From the NCBI GenBank assembly GCA_903813345.2, contig CAIIXF020000009.1:18193759-18257758 (forward strand): a stretch of 64,000 nt of DNA, given 5' to 3'. The position numbers and the translations under genes were made by a program. The notes beneath the pieces are model-generated. The model made no database searches. It saw only the letters and a program-made list of their open reading frames with translations, and had not been told where the DNA came from. This DNA comes from Owenia fusiformis (taxonomy: Eukaryota > Annelida > Polychaeta > Sabellida > Oweniidae). Each line of letters begins with the position of its first letter. Position 1 is the first letter of the stretch. This document shows, piece after piece, positions 12,645-26,048 of this stretch.

Positions 12645-12728
12645 AGTTGTAACGACGAGTGTTGGTTTTATATTGCAGTTATACTATGCTATTATACAAT
12701 CATTTAAAGCACTTAGGGTGGGATAATA

Positions 12729-15600
12729 TACCATAGAAAACTATTAAAGATTTTTTTTTTCAATATACATGTATAAGTATTTGTTTGTTTAGTAAAACTA
12801 CCACATATGATGCCTTAAGGTAGGCCATGCAAAATCAGATTCAGTCATTTTGATGGTTAACTACATACATTATACCCAAAGTAATCTTCACCTGCCTACC
12901 TTAATTGATCCATTTACAACACTTATTACGACATTTCTTTCTATTAACCAAATATATAAGTAAGGAAAATATAATCAAGATGATGAGGGAGCTTTGAATA
13001 TTTAGACTTCTTACAAAATGAATGTTAGAGACCTCCTCAATTCTTCTCATAAAAAAAACAAATGATTTACTCAAGGGAATATCTCAGGTCACATATAGCC
13101 ACCTCTGACATTTAAAATAAGGAAATCATTTTCTAGTAGACATATCATTTTGTTATTGTTTTGCTATAAGTGGGGACTATACTTACCAATAATCAGTCTC
13201 TCTAGAACTGGACTCTCTTTTTCTGTAAATAAACAAGCAAAATGTGGACTAAATGAAAACTGATGATAAGGTATTGGATTTATTCTTTGATGAGAGACTC
13301 CACCAATGTAGAATAATATTCCTGTGTCCGATTCTTTATGATATTATCTACTTATAGTCTTGCTTCAAAACTGTGAACCCCGTGTTTTCTTTACCCATAC
13401 TTGTGTATGAGGAGGTGTGGAGTCAAGTCAAGGGGGGTGGGTCACAAGGGTTTGTAGCTAGACTTATCCATTTACACAGTATCTGTCTCATTTCTATCAT
13501 TAATAATCAATGATTTAATTTACTGATGATCTTTAACAAGAATTTACATAATTTTAGGACAATACTAGGTCATGTGATCAACTCTTTTTATCAATATATG
13601 GTCACATCACATTCTTTTTTCAAACAGTTCAGATGTAAATTAGACAAATCAGATACGATCTAGTCTGGATATGTATTTACTAATTATTATTCAAATATAA
13701 TCTCAAATATCCCATTATTACAAAACACATTTTCTTGAGACATTTTTTCAATTGATGGATAGGGAATACATATCATGTGCATATCACATTTTATCTGTTC
13801 ACTTTATATTTAATCATTCGGTGTTTATCTATTTTATATAAGAGTTTGCATTAAAGGTATCAAATGGGTACTTATCACATATCTAGTTATTATCCTGAGG
13901 AGGCACTCTATGTTTACTTAAATGAAATCATAACATAAATTATAGAAAAAATAATTCATTATTGAAGGGCCAGCTTGATTTGGTCACAATCACACTTTCT
14001 GTTAAGTTAAATTATATGTATAACAGTGGGTCAAAAAGAAATTGTTAAATATACACATGCATTTATATTTTACTATACATGCTTACTAACTTTCCTATTT
14101 GGCAAACAATATCGTGTAGGTATTGACTTTTGGAATGCTTATGATAGTTTATGTTGGTGTTATGCAGGGTAGGCTCTTATGAAGGGAGTTTTTTGGACAT
14201 AAGTACTGGCTTACTAATCACAGTGTGACTAAGAAATGAACTGGTTGGTTACAGGTTGCTTATGGATAATTTACAAAGTGATCATAATAACCAGCACAGT
14301 AGAAACAAGATTTCCCTTATGAAAAAATAAATCCAATTACTGCATACTGTGACAACATTTTATCATATGATACTGACCATTAAATAAACGTTAGTCTCAA
14401 AAATGTTCTTAGGAAAAAATATAAGATCAAAATGCCAAATACAAAATACAATACAAGGGTGGGGACATGCCTGTATTGGATGTTGAGATTTAAATGAACC
14501 AACCTTTTTAAGAATTTAAAGTATATTTTTGGATACTTGAATAAGCTGTTAAACAATAACAGTCAAATGCTATAACATCTTACAATAATTAAGATAAGTT
14601 GTATCTATAAAATTAAGTAATAGAGGTAGAGAGAAAAAACAATATTAGACTGAAATGTCCAGATTACAAATCAATTTACATTTCCAAATGTTTCCTTAAC
14701 TAACAAATAGCTCACGTTATTGGATTATTCATTTTTGTAAGGTCTTACTTACCAGACCAACACAAATACACATATGATTACATTGTACATTGAAGTATAA
14801 AATATTACTTATCAATTACTTAAGACAGAAAGCCAACCAAATTTTGATAAAATTTATTAATAAAAAGTCAAAACACATGTAGTGTCATTCCGAAAGGCCC
14901 ATTCAAATCTTCACTAAATGAGACAGAATAAAGGGGGGGGGTAGTATTTTATGACTTCAGAACATTTGAATATATGTGTACATTTATAGATTTATGTAGA
15001 AATAATGGTTTAAAATGCATATTAAACCATCCTTATGTTTTAATATTTGAAAGTAAACATTATTGAGAGACTTTTATTCACCTGAGAGAATGTTTTTTCA
15101 CAAATTCAAGACTAGACTCTAGTTTTCTCATAAATTCAATTCAAAGAGATTGTATTTACTGAATCCTCTTTTTATAGAAGATGAGATAAACATTGAATGA
15201 GATACATGAACCAATACATAGAATATACATAGAATATACACTAGAGGACACTAGAGGACAAAGCACACTCAATAACCATGTCATGTAAATGACATATCAG
15301 TCACTACAGTGTACAAAAAACTACAAACTACAACTACATATTACAAAACTATACATCTCTGCATGATTATTTGAGAAAATATAAAACTGTTCACACTGTT
15401 ACTTTTATCAGGTTGAAAAGCATTAACTGAAGGTGTTATATATATTGACAAAATACTTATAACTTGATGTATCAAACAAAGGTTTATTTTTAATAATAAA
15501 ACATCTGATTGCCCAAGCATTTCCCAGCACAATAAAGCAGACCATCAAGTTAGCTAGTGAAAGAGAGGGATGAGACAATTATCTGAAAGTGATACTTATT
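12729..15600. other. no firm gene; one candidate short exon
   Basis: AT-rich DNA. Apart from the candidate 36-base - strand exon at 13187-13222, I see nothing that can be supported as coding or RNA. Confidence 0.4.
13187..13222 (-). CDS. candidate short exon of an unidentified - strand gene
   Basis: On the - strand the 36 bases are preceded by an acceptor-like TTTATTTACAG and followed by a donor GTAAGT. Read with a one-base carry-in from the candidate exon at 18934-18992 the frame is open (KKESPVLERLII) and leaves one base over. The phase fits, but the segment is short and the protein is not recognised, so this may be chance. Confidence 0.25.
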
Positions 15601-15601
15601 A

Positions 15602-15813
15602 CAAGAGGGTAATATTTGTATTATCGAAGTGGAATACTTGTATTATCGAAGTGTAATACTTGTATTATCGAAGGGTAATACTTGTATTATCAAAGAGTAA
15701 TACTTGTATTATCAAAGGGTAATACTTGTTTTACTGAAGGGTAATTCTTGTTTTATCGAAGGGTAATACTTGCTTTATCGAAGGGTAATACTTGTTTTAT
15801 CGAAGGGTAATTT
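15602..15813. repeat. 22 bp minisatellite, about 9-10 copies
   Basis: Unit GGGTAATACTTGTATTATCGAA with TTTTATC variants in the second half of the array. More diverged pieces (GGTAATACT, ATTATCAAAGGATAATA) continue at 15918-15998. Not coding. Confidence 0.85.
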
Positions 15814-15999
15814 ATATATATATACATATCAGATTGAAACATACTTATTCAGTATTTATTACAAAATAATTATTCATTTATATATACAAAATATCAAGCA
15901 TTATAGACATTTAATGATGGTAATACTTCCAATATCAATTGGTAATACTCAATCATCAAAGAATAATATTCCTTATATTATCAAAGGATAATATTTGTA

Positions 16000-17610
16000 A
16001 ATGATCAACAGGATTATTTATAACATCTCATAATTCAAAAGATGACAAACAACAAAAAGTTCAACTTCATTGATTTGATATATCATCAGCATGCATCACT
16101 CAATATTCACAGATTCATGAAATGTTTGAACTATTGTGATGACAAATTACCAAATATAGAGAAATCATCATTTTTGTAACTGACCAAGGGTAAGAAATGG
16201 CCTTGAAACAAATCAATCACGATTGATTTAGATATAATTTCTTATTGAATATAACTTATCGTTATAGAATAGTTTTGACTTGGTGAAATCGGAGACCTTT
16301 AGCAAACATTCCTTTGTCAGAGTATATTGTTACACCATCAAATTCATAAAATCCATTTATTGGACCTTACAAAGATTTTGATAAAGAACACAAAATTTAT
16401 TAATCATATCAATTTCTTCAAAAAGAAATATTCTCCTGATTTTCCACTAAACTAACTGGGTAGAACCATCAAAACATATTATGCTTCTATTGCTATTTCT
16501 CTCTATTTCTCAGTTCTGAGAAGAATATCATGTTTTACAAATATATTTATTGGGAACTTATTCACTGGATGCACAATGTTGCCATAAATAATATGTTTTC
16601 TTAAGAACTTACTGAAATGTGTAGAGGTTTAAGAGCCTATATGATGATGCGGTGTCAAATGGGAAAACAGTTCTCTTATTTAGAAAAGGTCAGTTCCGCC
16701 CCCTCCCTCTTTTTCTAATAAACCCTTAGGATAAACAATCAATTTTAAAAAGGAGTCTTTGAATAGTTATGACATATGAATAAATGAAGAGGAAATTGAG
16801 ATTTTTGTTGTTTTTTCACTTCAGGAATACACATATTCAAAAGGCGCCAGCGTTTGAAATAAAAATGATGATGTATGTTTTAACAGCAATACCACCCAAA
16901 ATGTAATTTGTGGTTTAAACAGATTGAACAAATAAGTTGATAAAAGTCAAAGAAAGTATCCTACACTTCAATTTGTAGCTTTTCTAATTCATAAAAGCTA
17001 TTGAGACTTAATATGCATTCATAAACAAAATTTATCTAAAATATCACCTTAGAAAATAATAATACACTGACTGGCCTATAATTTTATGAGTATATCACAT
17101 ACACTAAAATTCTACAGACCAGATATCTTTCAGGTTCTACAACAGATTCTATACTTTCTAATCTACGAGTCCAAAGGTATGTCTCATAAAACAAATACAC
17201 ATTCCTAAAAATGTTAATAGTATAACATTGGTATAAAAAATGTTGAGTTGAGAATATAAAGTCAATATTGACATTAGATGAAAGATATTTTAAACAAGTA
17301 GAATATTGAATTGCAATTATGGAGGTTACTAGGAGCACATCTACGAGATGAAATCTGATTTATTGCATCTCAATTGATATTTTATTACTCTGACTTTTAA
17401 GAATGAGTGGGTGTAAAGACTTCTTCCTTGGTGGGCAAAATGTTAACTTTTAAGACTTTGGATTAATGAACTGGTTTTCTAGACTGCATCTTCAATTCAA
17501 AACTGTACTGAGACCAGTATGTTCAAAAACAATTATTTTTGCCTTCAAGATGCAAATAAAGTATTTCAACACCTGAGAATATAATTTGTTTGTGTAAATG
17601 TATAAATATT
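16000..17610. other. no gene seen
   Basis: AT-rich, no supported exon, RNA gene or defined repeat. The open - strand frame at 17084-17338 has no recognisable motif. Confidence 0.5.
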
Positions 17611-17879
17611 TATCCTATGCCAAGTAGAGTTTTAGGGAGATAAAAAATTGGTAAGATATACCCCGTATCCTGATATTGCAGTTTCCATATCCAGAACCTC
17701 CATATCTCCCACCATATCTCCCGCTTCGGTGCATATCTTCTCGCTTCGGTGCATTCCCGCCTCCGGTAAGTAGTGGAAATGCAATAAAATGACTTTGCAT
17801 ATGAATGATTTGTTTATTTTTACACCTTGTACTATTGAAATGGCCATATGCCCCTGAAAACTCTACTTGGTATAGGATA
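17611..17879. mobile_element. small inverted-repeat element (TATCCTATGCCAAGTAGAG ends)
   Basis: About 23 bp inverted ends with one mismatch: TATCCTATGCCAAGTAGAG at 17611 and CTCTACTTGGTATAGGATA ending at 17879. The interior repeats CATATCTCCC and CGCTTCGGTGCAT motifs, making it locally richer in G+C than its surroundings. No clear target duplication. Confidence 0.6.
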
Positions 17880-17897
17880 AAACAGTTATGTACGATT

Positions 17898-18009
17898 GGT
17901 TTGGATATTGGGTTCATCCCTCGTGAGATATGCACATCTACCTTCGGTCCCTACGGTCCCTCAGGTAGTTATGCATATCTCCCTCTGGATAAACCCCATA
18001 TCCAAAACC
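17898..18009. repeat. 112 bp imperfect hairpin
   Basis: GGTTTGGATATTGGGTT at the left pairs with AACCCCATATCCAAAACC at the right; inner pairs include GAGATATGCA with TGCATATCTC and CTACC with GGTAG around a CGGTCCCTACGGTCCC loop. It adjoins the element at 17611-17879 and shares its ATATCTCCC vocabulary. Confidence 0.6.
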
Positions 18010-18933
18010 TCCCAGTACATAACCCTTATGTATGTCAAATCTTGACAAAATGTCACAGATTCAATACTATATTCTATGAGCAAATGAATGGTGAAATTGC
18101 ATATTGTCATAGATTATTGTAATGAACTCATCAATTTGAATTCTCTGGGTTTTAAAGAAGACCCATAAAATAGAAGCTGACTTATATTTCCACTTGACTC
18201 ATACATGTTACAATCATTCATTATTCTCTTGGTCTCTTTTCTAAAAAGATCAAACATTGCAAGAAAAAAAGTTTTACTTCGTGAAACTCTACACATAAAC
18301 TTGGAGGTCAAATATTTCAAATCAATTCAAGTGATACTTATAGTAGATGCAAGTATATCATGTAAAATACTTGTGATAAGTCAACAAACATTGATACTTT
18401 AGCAGTTTATCGCTCTAACCAGCAGGGTTAAGTTTCATAAGCTAAATATTATTGAGAGGTTGTACACACTAAAGAAGTAATATATCATAAGTTACATCCA
18501 TAAGGTTCAGATGAAACATAAACAAATCACCACAATGATCTTTAGTTTATGTTGATCTATTAGTTGGTTGTATAAAGACATTTTGTGAGGTAATTATAAT
18601 GAATTCACAATAAAATGTTAATAATGACAGTTTGACTTTAGATTTTGTAATTATAACAGAGATAACCAAGTCATATACATGCCTAAGCTGACCATTTGAG
18701 CATTTGTCACATCAGACCGACCCTCACGAAGATTGCAAACTATAACCATTAACCTTCCTGTCAAAGACTTGTGTGATTTGCCAATACTGCTTTTTAACCT
18801 CCAAAGTTGTGTTGTTAATTGTATTACCTATGTTCAGGTGAGCCAAAATGAATGAATAATCTTGCATATTTTGAATCTTTTAACATATTAGACTTGTATA
18901 TATAATGATGAAATGTGTTAACAATGTTCTTAC

Positions 18934-18992
18934 TTATTATACCATCTACCACGGCATGTTCCAGTGTGATAACAGGCAAAAAAAGACTCATA
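18934..18992 (-). CDS. candidate 59-base exon of an unidentified - strand gene
   Basis: - strand segment between an acceptor-like TTGTATTTGCAAAG and a donor GTAAGAAC. With a two-base carry-in it reads MSLFLPVITLEHAVVDGII and leaves one base. Its phases match the candidate exons upstream (19363-19408) and downstream (13187-13222). The encoded peptide is not recognised; evidence is splice-site and phase agreement only. Confidence 0.3.
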
Positions 18993-19362
18993 CTTTGCAA
19001 ATACAAAATGGTTCTAGCTTACAATGTGACATTTCATTTATATTTTAAACCAGTATTTTTTTAAATATATATTTTTGCTTGCAGAATTACATAGTGAAGA
19101 AAAAGACCAAGCATATGCAAGACAAGCCATGGTTGTCAAGATGATAGCTTGTTGTCTTGTCAACCACTCTTTGTTGTCATCATCATGAGTTGTACAAAGT
19201 TGATATACTTTGCCTTAGATTTCTCTTGTCATATATACACTAAATATATATCTACATGAATTTCACATCATTCTACTCAATCACTCTGATAAATATCTGA
19301 CAATTTCTTTGTAATTTAGGGAATTAAATGTTTACAATATTTGCAAGAAAGAAAATACATAC

Positions 19363-19408
19363 CAGCTGACTTTATCTTCTGCAACTACTGTATGCTCAGA
19401 TTCTGGAT
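19363..19408 (-). CDS. candidate 46-base exon of an unidentified - strand gene
   Basis: The best of the small candidate exons. On the - strand it follows a strong polypyrimidine acceptor (CATTTTCTTTCAG) and ends at a strong donor (GTATGT). With one base carried in it reads PESEHTVVAEDKVS and leaves two bases; joined to 18934-18992 the split codon is Cys. The acidic peptide matches nothing I know. Confidence 0.35.
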
Positions 19409-19929
19409 CTGAAAGAAAATGAAAATCTTTGATTTGAAAAAGATCCTAGATGTAGGACTGCATATACAGACATATATTTCAAACTACTACTTAATCCAAA
19501 TAAAAGATCTAACTTATCATTTTGAACTTTTTGATAGCTTACGGCACCCTCTTCAGTCTATTATGAGAAATATTAACAGTTTGTTTATGTACTCTCAATA
19601 AATGTAAACTGATAACTTATAGTCAAAGAAAAAGTGCAATAAATTAAAATATACTATAGCAACAATTGCCATATATAAACTAAAACTAAGAAAATGATTA
19701 TAATACTGGAAAATGTTGAAGAAAAATGTTAAATTATAGACAGGTTTTGATTTGAAGTTAAACAGGGTGATGGGGGTGTAATATGTTAAAACAACTCCAC
19801 AAACTCTTATCTATTGATTTATGATAGTTACTTGACTTTTTCTAGAATTCCACATACCAAAATGTGGGATAAAGAAACTACCATCCTTAGATATGGACCA
19901 ACAAAAACAAGATACATGATATCATGTAC

Positions 19930-19943
19930 CTGCTTTTTCCTTC
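19930..19943 (-). CDS. candidate 14-base micro-exon
   Basis: On the - strand TGTTTCTCTCAAAG precedes and GTACAT follows a 14-base segment. In the phase required by 19363-19408 it adds KEKA and completes the split codon as Asp. A segment this short could easily be coincidence. Confidence 0.2.
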
Positions 19944-19999
19944 CTTTGAGAGAAACATACTCATTTTACAGTCAGAGTCTAAATTAACAAATTAAAAAT

Positions 20000-22900
20000 G
20001 TAAGACTGGAAACATCGAAATGGTAAATAATGAATACTAACATTTTTGGCTTCATTCAGGAAATAGCCTAAAAGCACTAGAGTAACTTTGAAATACTGTG
20101 TACTACTACTGTGTACCATCATTAAATTCTTAGATATCTGGAAAAGGACATAGAAATGATTTTCTATAATGTGGTTTTACATGTATATTAATGAGACTAC
20201 CTACATGTATTTTCTATATCTTGAAGTGAATTTGAACTCTATATTAAATTGAAAATCTACTAGAGAGTGGACTTCATCAAAAGAAATAATTGAAAACATA
20301 TTCTGAATTGATTATTATAAGGAGAGGCATCAAAAGAATGACGTCTGTTTAGAAACTTAAGTTTGGGGGTGGGGATTTCAATACTGAAAATATTTCTATC
20401 CCACAAAATCAATGTTTTGAAATTTCATAATAATCTCAGATTTAATGCCTTCAAAAATATAGTAATGTGACAAAAACTGTTCTACATTGTATTAGTGAAT
20501 GACCAATTTGGATGCTAACCATCATTCTTGTAAGCTGAAACTTACCGATTTCCCTAAAATATTGGGCAAGTTTTACTTTTTTGTTTTATTACTTCAATTC
20601 TTTGCTCCGATTTTCAACATTTTAAGAATTAAGTTTTAAGAGGGGTGGGGGGGTCAGAGGTCAAAATTAATTAATCAATTTTTTAAACAGACATTGAACT
20701 TTTGATGCCTCCCCTAAAAGGGCATATGTTGAAATAACAATAAAGAAGATAACATAATATGTGGGTATTTGTTTAAATCTATCTAAATGCTAAAGAATAC
20801 CTCTACATTATAAAGGCATTAAACATTGCGTTTTGAATTCAAGAAATTAATGTTTATGACTTTATGTGCTTAAATAATGCACTCCAAATCTTTGAACTGG
20901 ACATAAAAACCCTCCACATACGTATGTTGCGAACAAAACAAAGAAGACTTAATGTTGTGAGCAGAACAACAAATGACTTGAGGTTCTAAAGAATCAAAGT
21001 CCACATCTCAATGACATATCAATATATGCTAATATTTTGCTTCCTTCATTGCTTTATAATGTACTGATATCAATTTATCACTGAAGATTAACAGAACAAA
21101 ATACTGTAAGTAATCATATCAAGGGAGAATATGAGAACAATGACAATCTATTCAATAATAAAAATCTATTTTTGAAATAAGTCTTGCACCAAGCTCATTT
21201 GTAACACTTGCTAACTGATAGACCTTTTTCACAAGGGTAAGGAGAAATATAGTCAAAAGGGGCAACCAGAGACTGAATGAAAGACTACTCAAAATGATAG
21301 AGACTTCAAATGTCATAAATGTCAAGAAATTATTTTTGGTCTGCATGATTTTTGAATTTGACTGTTTGATTTGTTACTTTGATCATGCGCTTTCTAGAAA
21401 TTGAAAGCCTGTGTTTTGATTCAAATTAATGTTGATCTATAAGCAATACATAAGCCAAAACATTCCCATTTAACTGTTCATGGAATTCTACAAATGCAAA
21501 TAGAATATAGCAGACAAAGATCATCAGAGAATGGAATTTTGAAAAACTATTCAGTAGTACAGAGGTTTATAATACCACTCTTCTATCGCTCCTAATAACA
21601 AATATGAATGGTACCTGAACTTTGATAAATCGGGAAAACAGATCATAGCTCTAGATATGAACATATGTTTGGTTAGCATTGGTGAAGAATATGTGTGGTA
21701 TGCAAGTCAGTTCTGACCACAAATGCAGTAGATCCCTCACCAGAAACTTGTAATTCATTTATCTTTTTCTCTCTGAAAAGAATATTGTTACTTTTATATA
21801 ATATTTCTTATATATTTAGTAATGTTAAAGTTCAATGGTAAGAACAAATTTATTGTTTGCTTCTTTTATCATCTTGATTTCTCGTTTCATACTGAAATCT
21901 TAGATGGCGGAATAGTAACCAATTTAACCACTGACCACCATGGCTTTTTAGAGTCAGGAATTAAAGAAAGTTGTCAAAACATAGACTTTCTTTAAATCTT
22001 GAAAGTTCATCATTGGCACTTCTCCTTGCAAGAAAAACATGATTGAATCAAACACTTTAAGTGCTAAAAGGGGTTTAACAAAAGTTTAACTTTCTAGAGC
22101 CTTCATACACAGGGTGCTGATTTTGAGGTACAAGAGGTAAAAATTATTTATTGGGCCATTTTATGAAATCACCATCTCCCGAATGCAGGGCTCCAGACGT
22201 CAACCACTAAGTTCCTTCCTTCTTACAAGGTACGAGTTCTGAAGGCCTGTATTCGGAGGATGTGTATGTGTGTTCAAATACGATATTACTTTTAAATTTT
22301 AGACAAAAATCAAGGTCAGTTTTGCTTGCATCTGGTCTGTTGTTCAGTAGTCACTGAGACTGATGCAAATATGACCAAAGAAAACATCCAAAGGAAGTTG
22401 ATCAATAAATGCATAGAGCCAGTTAAGTACAACTTGAGTTGGTATTCCTCATATAACACATTATAATATTTAACAGTATCAACTGTTAATTAATTTGTTC
22501 TATTGGATCAGTTATCATAGATCTATATTAGAAATGAAATGAATTTAAACATTGCTTATTATTGATCAATAGTTAGAATGTACATGGCATATCAAAGGTT
22601 ACAATATAACTGGATTTAGAAAGATTGTTCACGGAATCTCAAATAGTATGAGATTTTAGCTAAACACAGGGACAATTGATCAGTATTGTAAGTCAGAATT
22701 TTCAGTCGTGAAATGTAAACATTGTATTGAATAGCATCCATTAGGACATATAGGTTTCTTAACCCCACATGAATTGTATTAAGCTTATCTAGCTGCCCCC
22801 TTACATCCAATGGCTTTCATTACACCTTTTCCTATTTAAAATTGAAATGATTCAAATTAAATATCACTGCTAAGAAAGTATAAATATGCATTTCACATGG

Positions 22901-24059
22901 CATTGAAATCTTATATATCCCTTATATTAGATAGAAATTTTGTATGTTACTAAAAGATGGACTAGTCAATATTCTATTGTCTCGCATCAAAATTCCAAGA
23001 ACTCAAAAACTCTTGGGAGTATTTAGAAAGACTTTTAGATAGAAAATGGAAAGATTCATCTCTAGATAAAAGACTTACGGGATGCCACGTTTAAATTATT
23101 TTTCTGGCCATTCACATTATACAAAATATAGACTATTTCTCTCTAAAATTTGATTTGAAGCCTTAACCTTATCTTGCATTGATGTATGAATGTCATAATC
23201 ATTTACTGATCTTTTAATTGATTCTACAATTCTTCATTTTATTTCACATTTGAAAGAATGACTACAATATGTTTTTCATTTGGGATTTATATTGATTTCT
23301 CTCTAGAACTACTGGATATATGTTAGTTTAATTCCTCAATAATATGTCCCTTAAAGAAGATATCCCTTGATCTTGGTTTTCACATTTACAATAAGTAGTA
23401 TTTAAATAAAAATGAAAATTGTGACATCAATCATATTTAACAGGGTAATGTTTGTGTCCTTTATCTATCAACAAAAAGCGAGATTTTCTTTTACAAATTC
23501 TCCAAGAGCATGAATATTAAAAACAGCCACCAAATAACTCTGAAAGGTGTCGAGTTAATATTGAAAGCAAACAATAAAGATCTTTTGAATATTTACATTA
23601 GAGTTGGTGTCTTTATGAAAAGTATAAATTTTGCATGTTTGTTTTTTGTATGATTTGCCTACAAGTGTATGTAGAATCAATTAAGTGAATTAAATAAAAA
23701 CAGCTGAAGATACAAACAATGATGAGTTTATATTACAGTTTTGATCATATAAAAAATCAATAATCCAAATATATATTGACTAATTGAATATAATTAATAT
23801 AAAGGCAATAAAAATGGAGCAACTTTTTCGACTGATTTTGCTTTTCTTAATTTATTAAATCTACCAGCAGGTGCAAATGTTCAACAGACAGAAAAAGTTC
23901 TTGTTCTTACAATAATCAAACATCAGAAATCAGAACCTGATATTGGTTAATTTTAAAAGCCATGATTCAATGTCAAGGTCAAGATTACAGTCAGTTTAGA
24001 ACTTAAATGTGGTGCAACTTAAATTTCCTTATTTTTCTAGGTCACAGATCACAAGTCAA
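20000..24059. other. no supported gene
   Basis: AT-rich DNA. Isolated donor-like motifs on the - strand (near 20543 and 23087) could belong to further micro-exons, but the segments are too short to call. The open frames at 21152-21346 and 22616-22810 have no motif. Confidence 0.4.
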
Positions 24060-25185
24060 TTATGATCTGCCACATATAGATGCTGGAGAGTAGAGATGCC
24101 TCATTGTAAGCTGAAGATGCCACATATAGATGCCAGAGAGCCTAGAGAGTAAAGATGCCTCATTATATGCTAGAGATACCTCAAATAAGACTTCAAAGCA
24201 GAGATTCCTCATTATAAGCTGAAGATGCCTCATATAGATGCTAGAGTAAAGATGCCTCATTATATGCTAGAGATACCTCAAATAAGACTTCAGAGCAGAG
24301 ATTCCTCATTGTAAGCTGAAGATGCCACATAAAGATGCTAGAAAGCCAAGAGAGTAAAGATGCCTCATTATATGCTAGAGATACCTCAAATAAGACTTCA
24401 AAGCAGAGATTCCTCATTATAAGCTGAAGATGCCTCATATAGATGCTAGAGTAAAGATGCCTCATTATATGCTAGAGATACCTCAAATAAGACTTCAGAG
24501 CAGAGATTCCTCATTGTAAGCTGAAGATGCCACATAAAGATGCTAGAAAGCCAAGAGAGTAAAGATGCCTCATTATATGCTAGAGATACCTCAAATAAGA
24601 CTTCAAAGCAGAGATTCCTCATTATAAGCTGAAGATGCCTCATATAGATGCTAGAGTAAAGATGCCTCATTTTATGCTAGAGATACCTCAAATTAGACTT
24701 CAGAGTAGAGATTCCTCATTGTAAGCTGAAGATGCCACATAAAGATGCTAGAAAGCCAAGAGGGTAAAGATGCCTCATTATATGCTAGAGATACCTCAAA
24801 TAAGACTTCAGAGCAGAGATTCCTCATTATAAGCTGAAGATGCCTCATATAGATGCTAGAAAGCCAAGAGAGTAAAGATGCCTCATTATATGCTAGAGAT
24901 ACCTCAAATAAGACTTCAAAGCAGAGATTCCTCATTATAAGCTGAAGATGCCTCATATAGATGCTAGAGTAAAGATGCCTCATTATATGCTAGAGATACC
25001 TCAAATAAGACTTCAGAGCAGAGATTCCTCATTATAAGCTGAAGATGCCACATAAAGATGCTAGAAAGCCAAGAGAGCAGAGATTCCTCATTATAAGCTG
25101 AAGATACCATATATAAATGCTAGAGAGTAAAAATGGCCCATTATATGCAAGAGATACTTCAAAGTAGACTTCAGAGTAGGGATTT
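24060..25185. repeat. satellite array with 205 bp two-unit higher-order period
   Basis: Head-to-tail repeats starting GATGCCTCATTATATGCTAG then AGATACCTCAAATAAGACTTC, GCAGAGATTCCTCATT and AAGCTGAAGATGCC. The phrase recurs at alternating spacings of about 108 and 97 bp (e.g. 24250, 24358, 24455, 24563, 24660), giving a 205 bp dimer that is almost identical between neighbours. The 108 bp form carries an extra GCCAAGAGAG segment. Edge copies are diverged. The open frames it creates on the - strand are by-products. Confidence 0.9.
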
Positions 25186-26048
25186 ATTTCATATGAAGTT
25201 AATTATCATGATCTAATCAAATCAACATGCTAGTACCTGGTAAAAAACCTATAGTTTGCATAATAGAAGCAATAATCATTTCAGCTCAAAACTGCCACAT
25301 GTCTGCCATTTCCTCTCTCCATCAAGTCTAATATTATTTTAAAATGATGTCATACCAATAAGACAAAAATCTGATCACAAAAGGTCAATTGTGCTAAATA
25401 TGATGTTAAACCCATGCTGGATGACTGAGTTAACATTTTTTGGCTCTACCTGTACTTACCATTTGCTTAAAATTGTCAATTTACACTTAATGATTATTAT
25501 GGTCTATGCAACATTAATAGAAAACTTTGAATTAATCTTACATATTTCATATTAAAGATGTTTGATGTTTAAAGATATAATAAAAAATTAATTCCCATCC
25601 TTTCTTTAATAACATAATAGTTCAAAACTTCATTAATATAGCCTTAATAAGGTTGTTTTTTAGCCTGTGGTCATATTTCTTACGTGTATAGACATAAGAT
25701 TGTAAACAGTGATGTTTAAGTGGGCCTCCAACAATACTTTTCTGATTATGTCACTTCAAAATTATATGATAAAATAATGTTCATCATTATTTTTATAAAG
25801 GTACATCTTTAACATTGTTTAACAGTAATTCACACAAAAATCATTATATGTAATTTTGTAAGGTAAAACACACACATAACTTAGATCATCCTTAGTCCAA
25901 GCCTAATGACCATTGGCCATGCAATTTAAAATGTTATTTCTCAAGCAGCAAAGTGCCTAAATGAAATTGTGCAATATAACTTAAGTTGTTCTAGCTTTGA
26001 CAGATTAAGCAATAAATATTCCCTTTTGGACTATGTTTTGAATGGACT
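25186..26048. other. no gene seen
   Basis: AT-rich DNA without a supported exon, RNA gene or repeat. Confidence 0.5.

Larger units (their letters stand above)
12055..12728. mobile_element. large nested hairpin element with minisatellite arms
   Basis: The left end TATTATCCCACCCTAAGTGC (12055) is inverted at the right end (GCACTTAGGGTGGGATAATA, 12728). Both arms continue inverted through a TGCAATATAAAACCAACACTC stretch and then through copies of a 20 bp unit. At the centre a second palindrome (12255-12431) repeats the GGGTGGGATAAT motif. The whole can fold into one cruciform or hairpin. It looks like a foldback-type non-autonomous element; no target duplication or coding frame was found. Confidence 0.65.

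Noticed and set aside
12439-12726. Two overlapping 86-95 codon + frames with repeated LPRSCIRCPGVV
   Set aside because: Translation of the 20 bp minisatellite in two frames; not coding.
14750-14815. - strand segment reading IFYTSMYNVIICVFVLV before a GTAAGT
   Set aside because: Looks like a membrane helix, but its phase is incompatible with the next candidate exon at 13187-13222 and its acceptor is weak.
19080-19190. Possible + strand terminal exon after TTTGCTTGCAG (ELHSEEKDQAYARQAMVVK)
   Set aside because: Good acceptor and an open frame to a stop, but no upstream + strand exon to join and no recognisable protein.
24060-24983. Series of near-identical 66-96 codon - strand frames (MRHLYSSIYMRHLQ...)
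   Set aside because: They arise from the 205 bp satellite period and stop at unit variants; nothing suggests expression.
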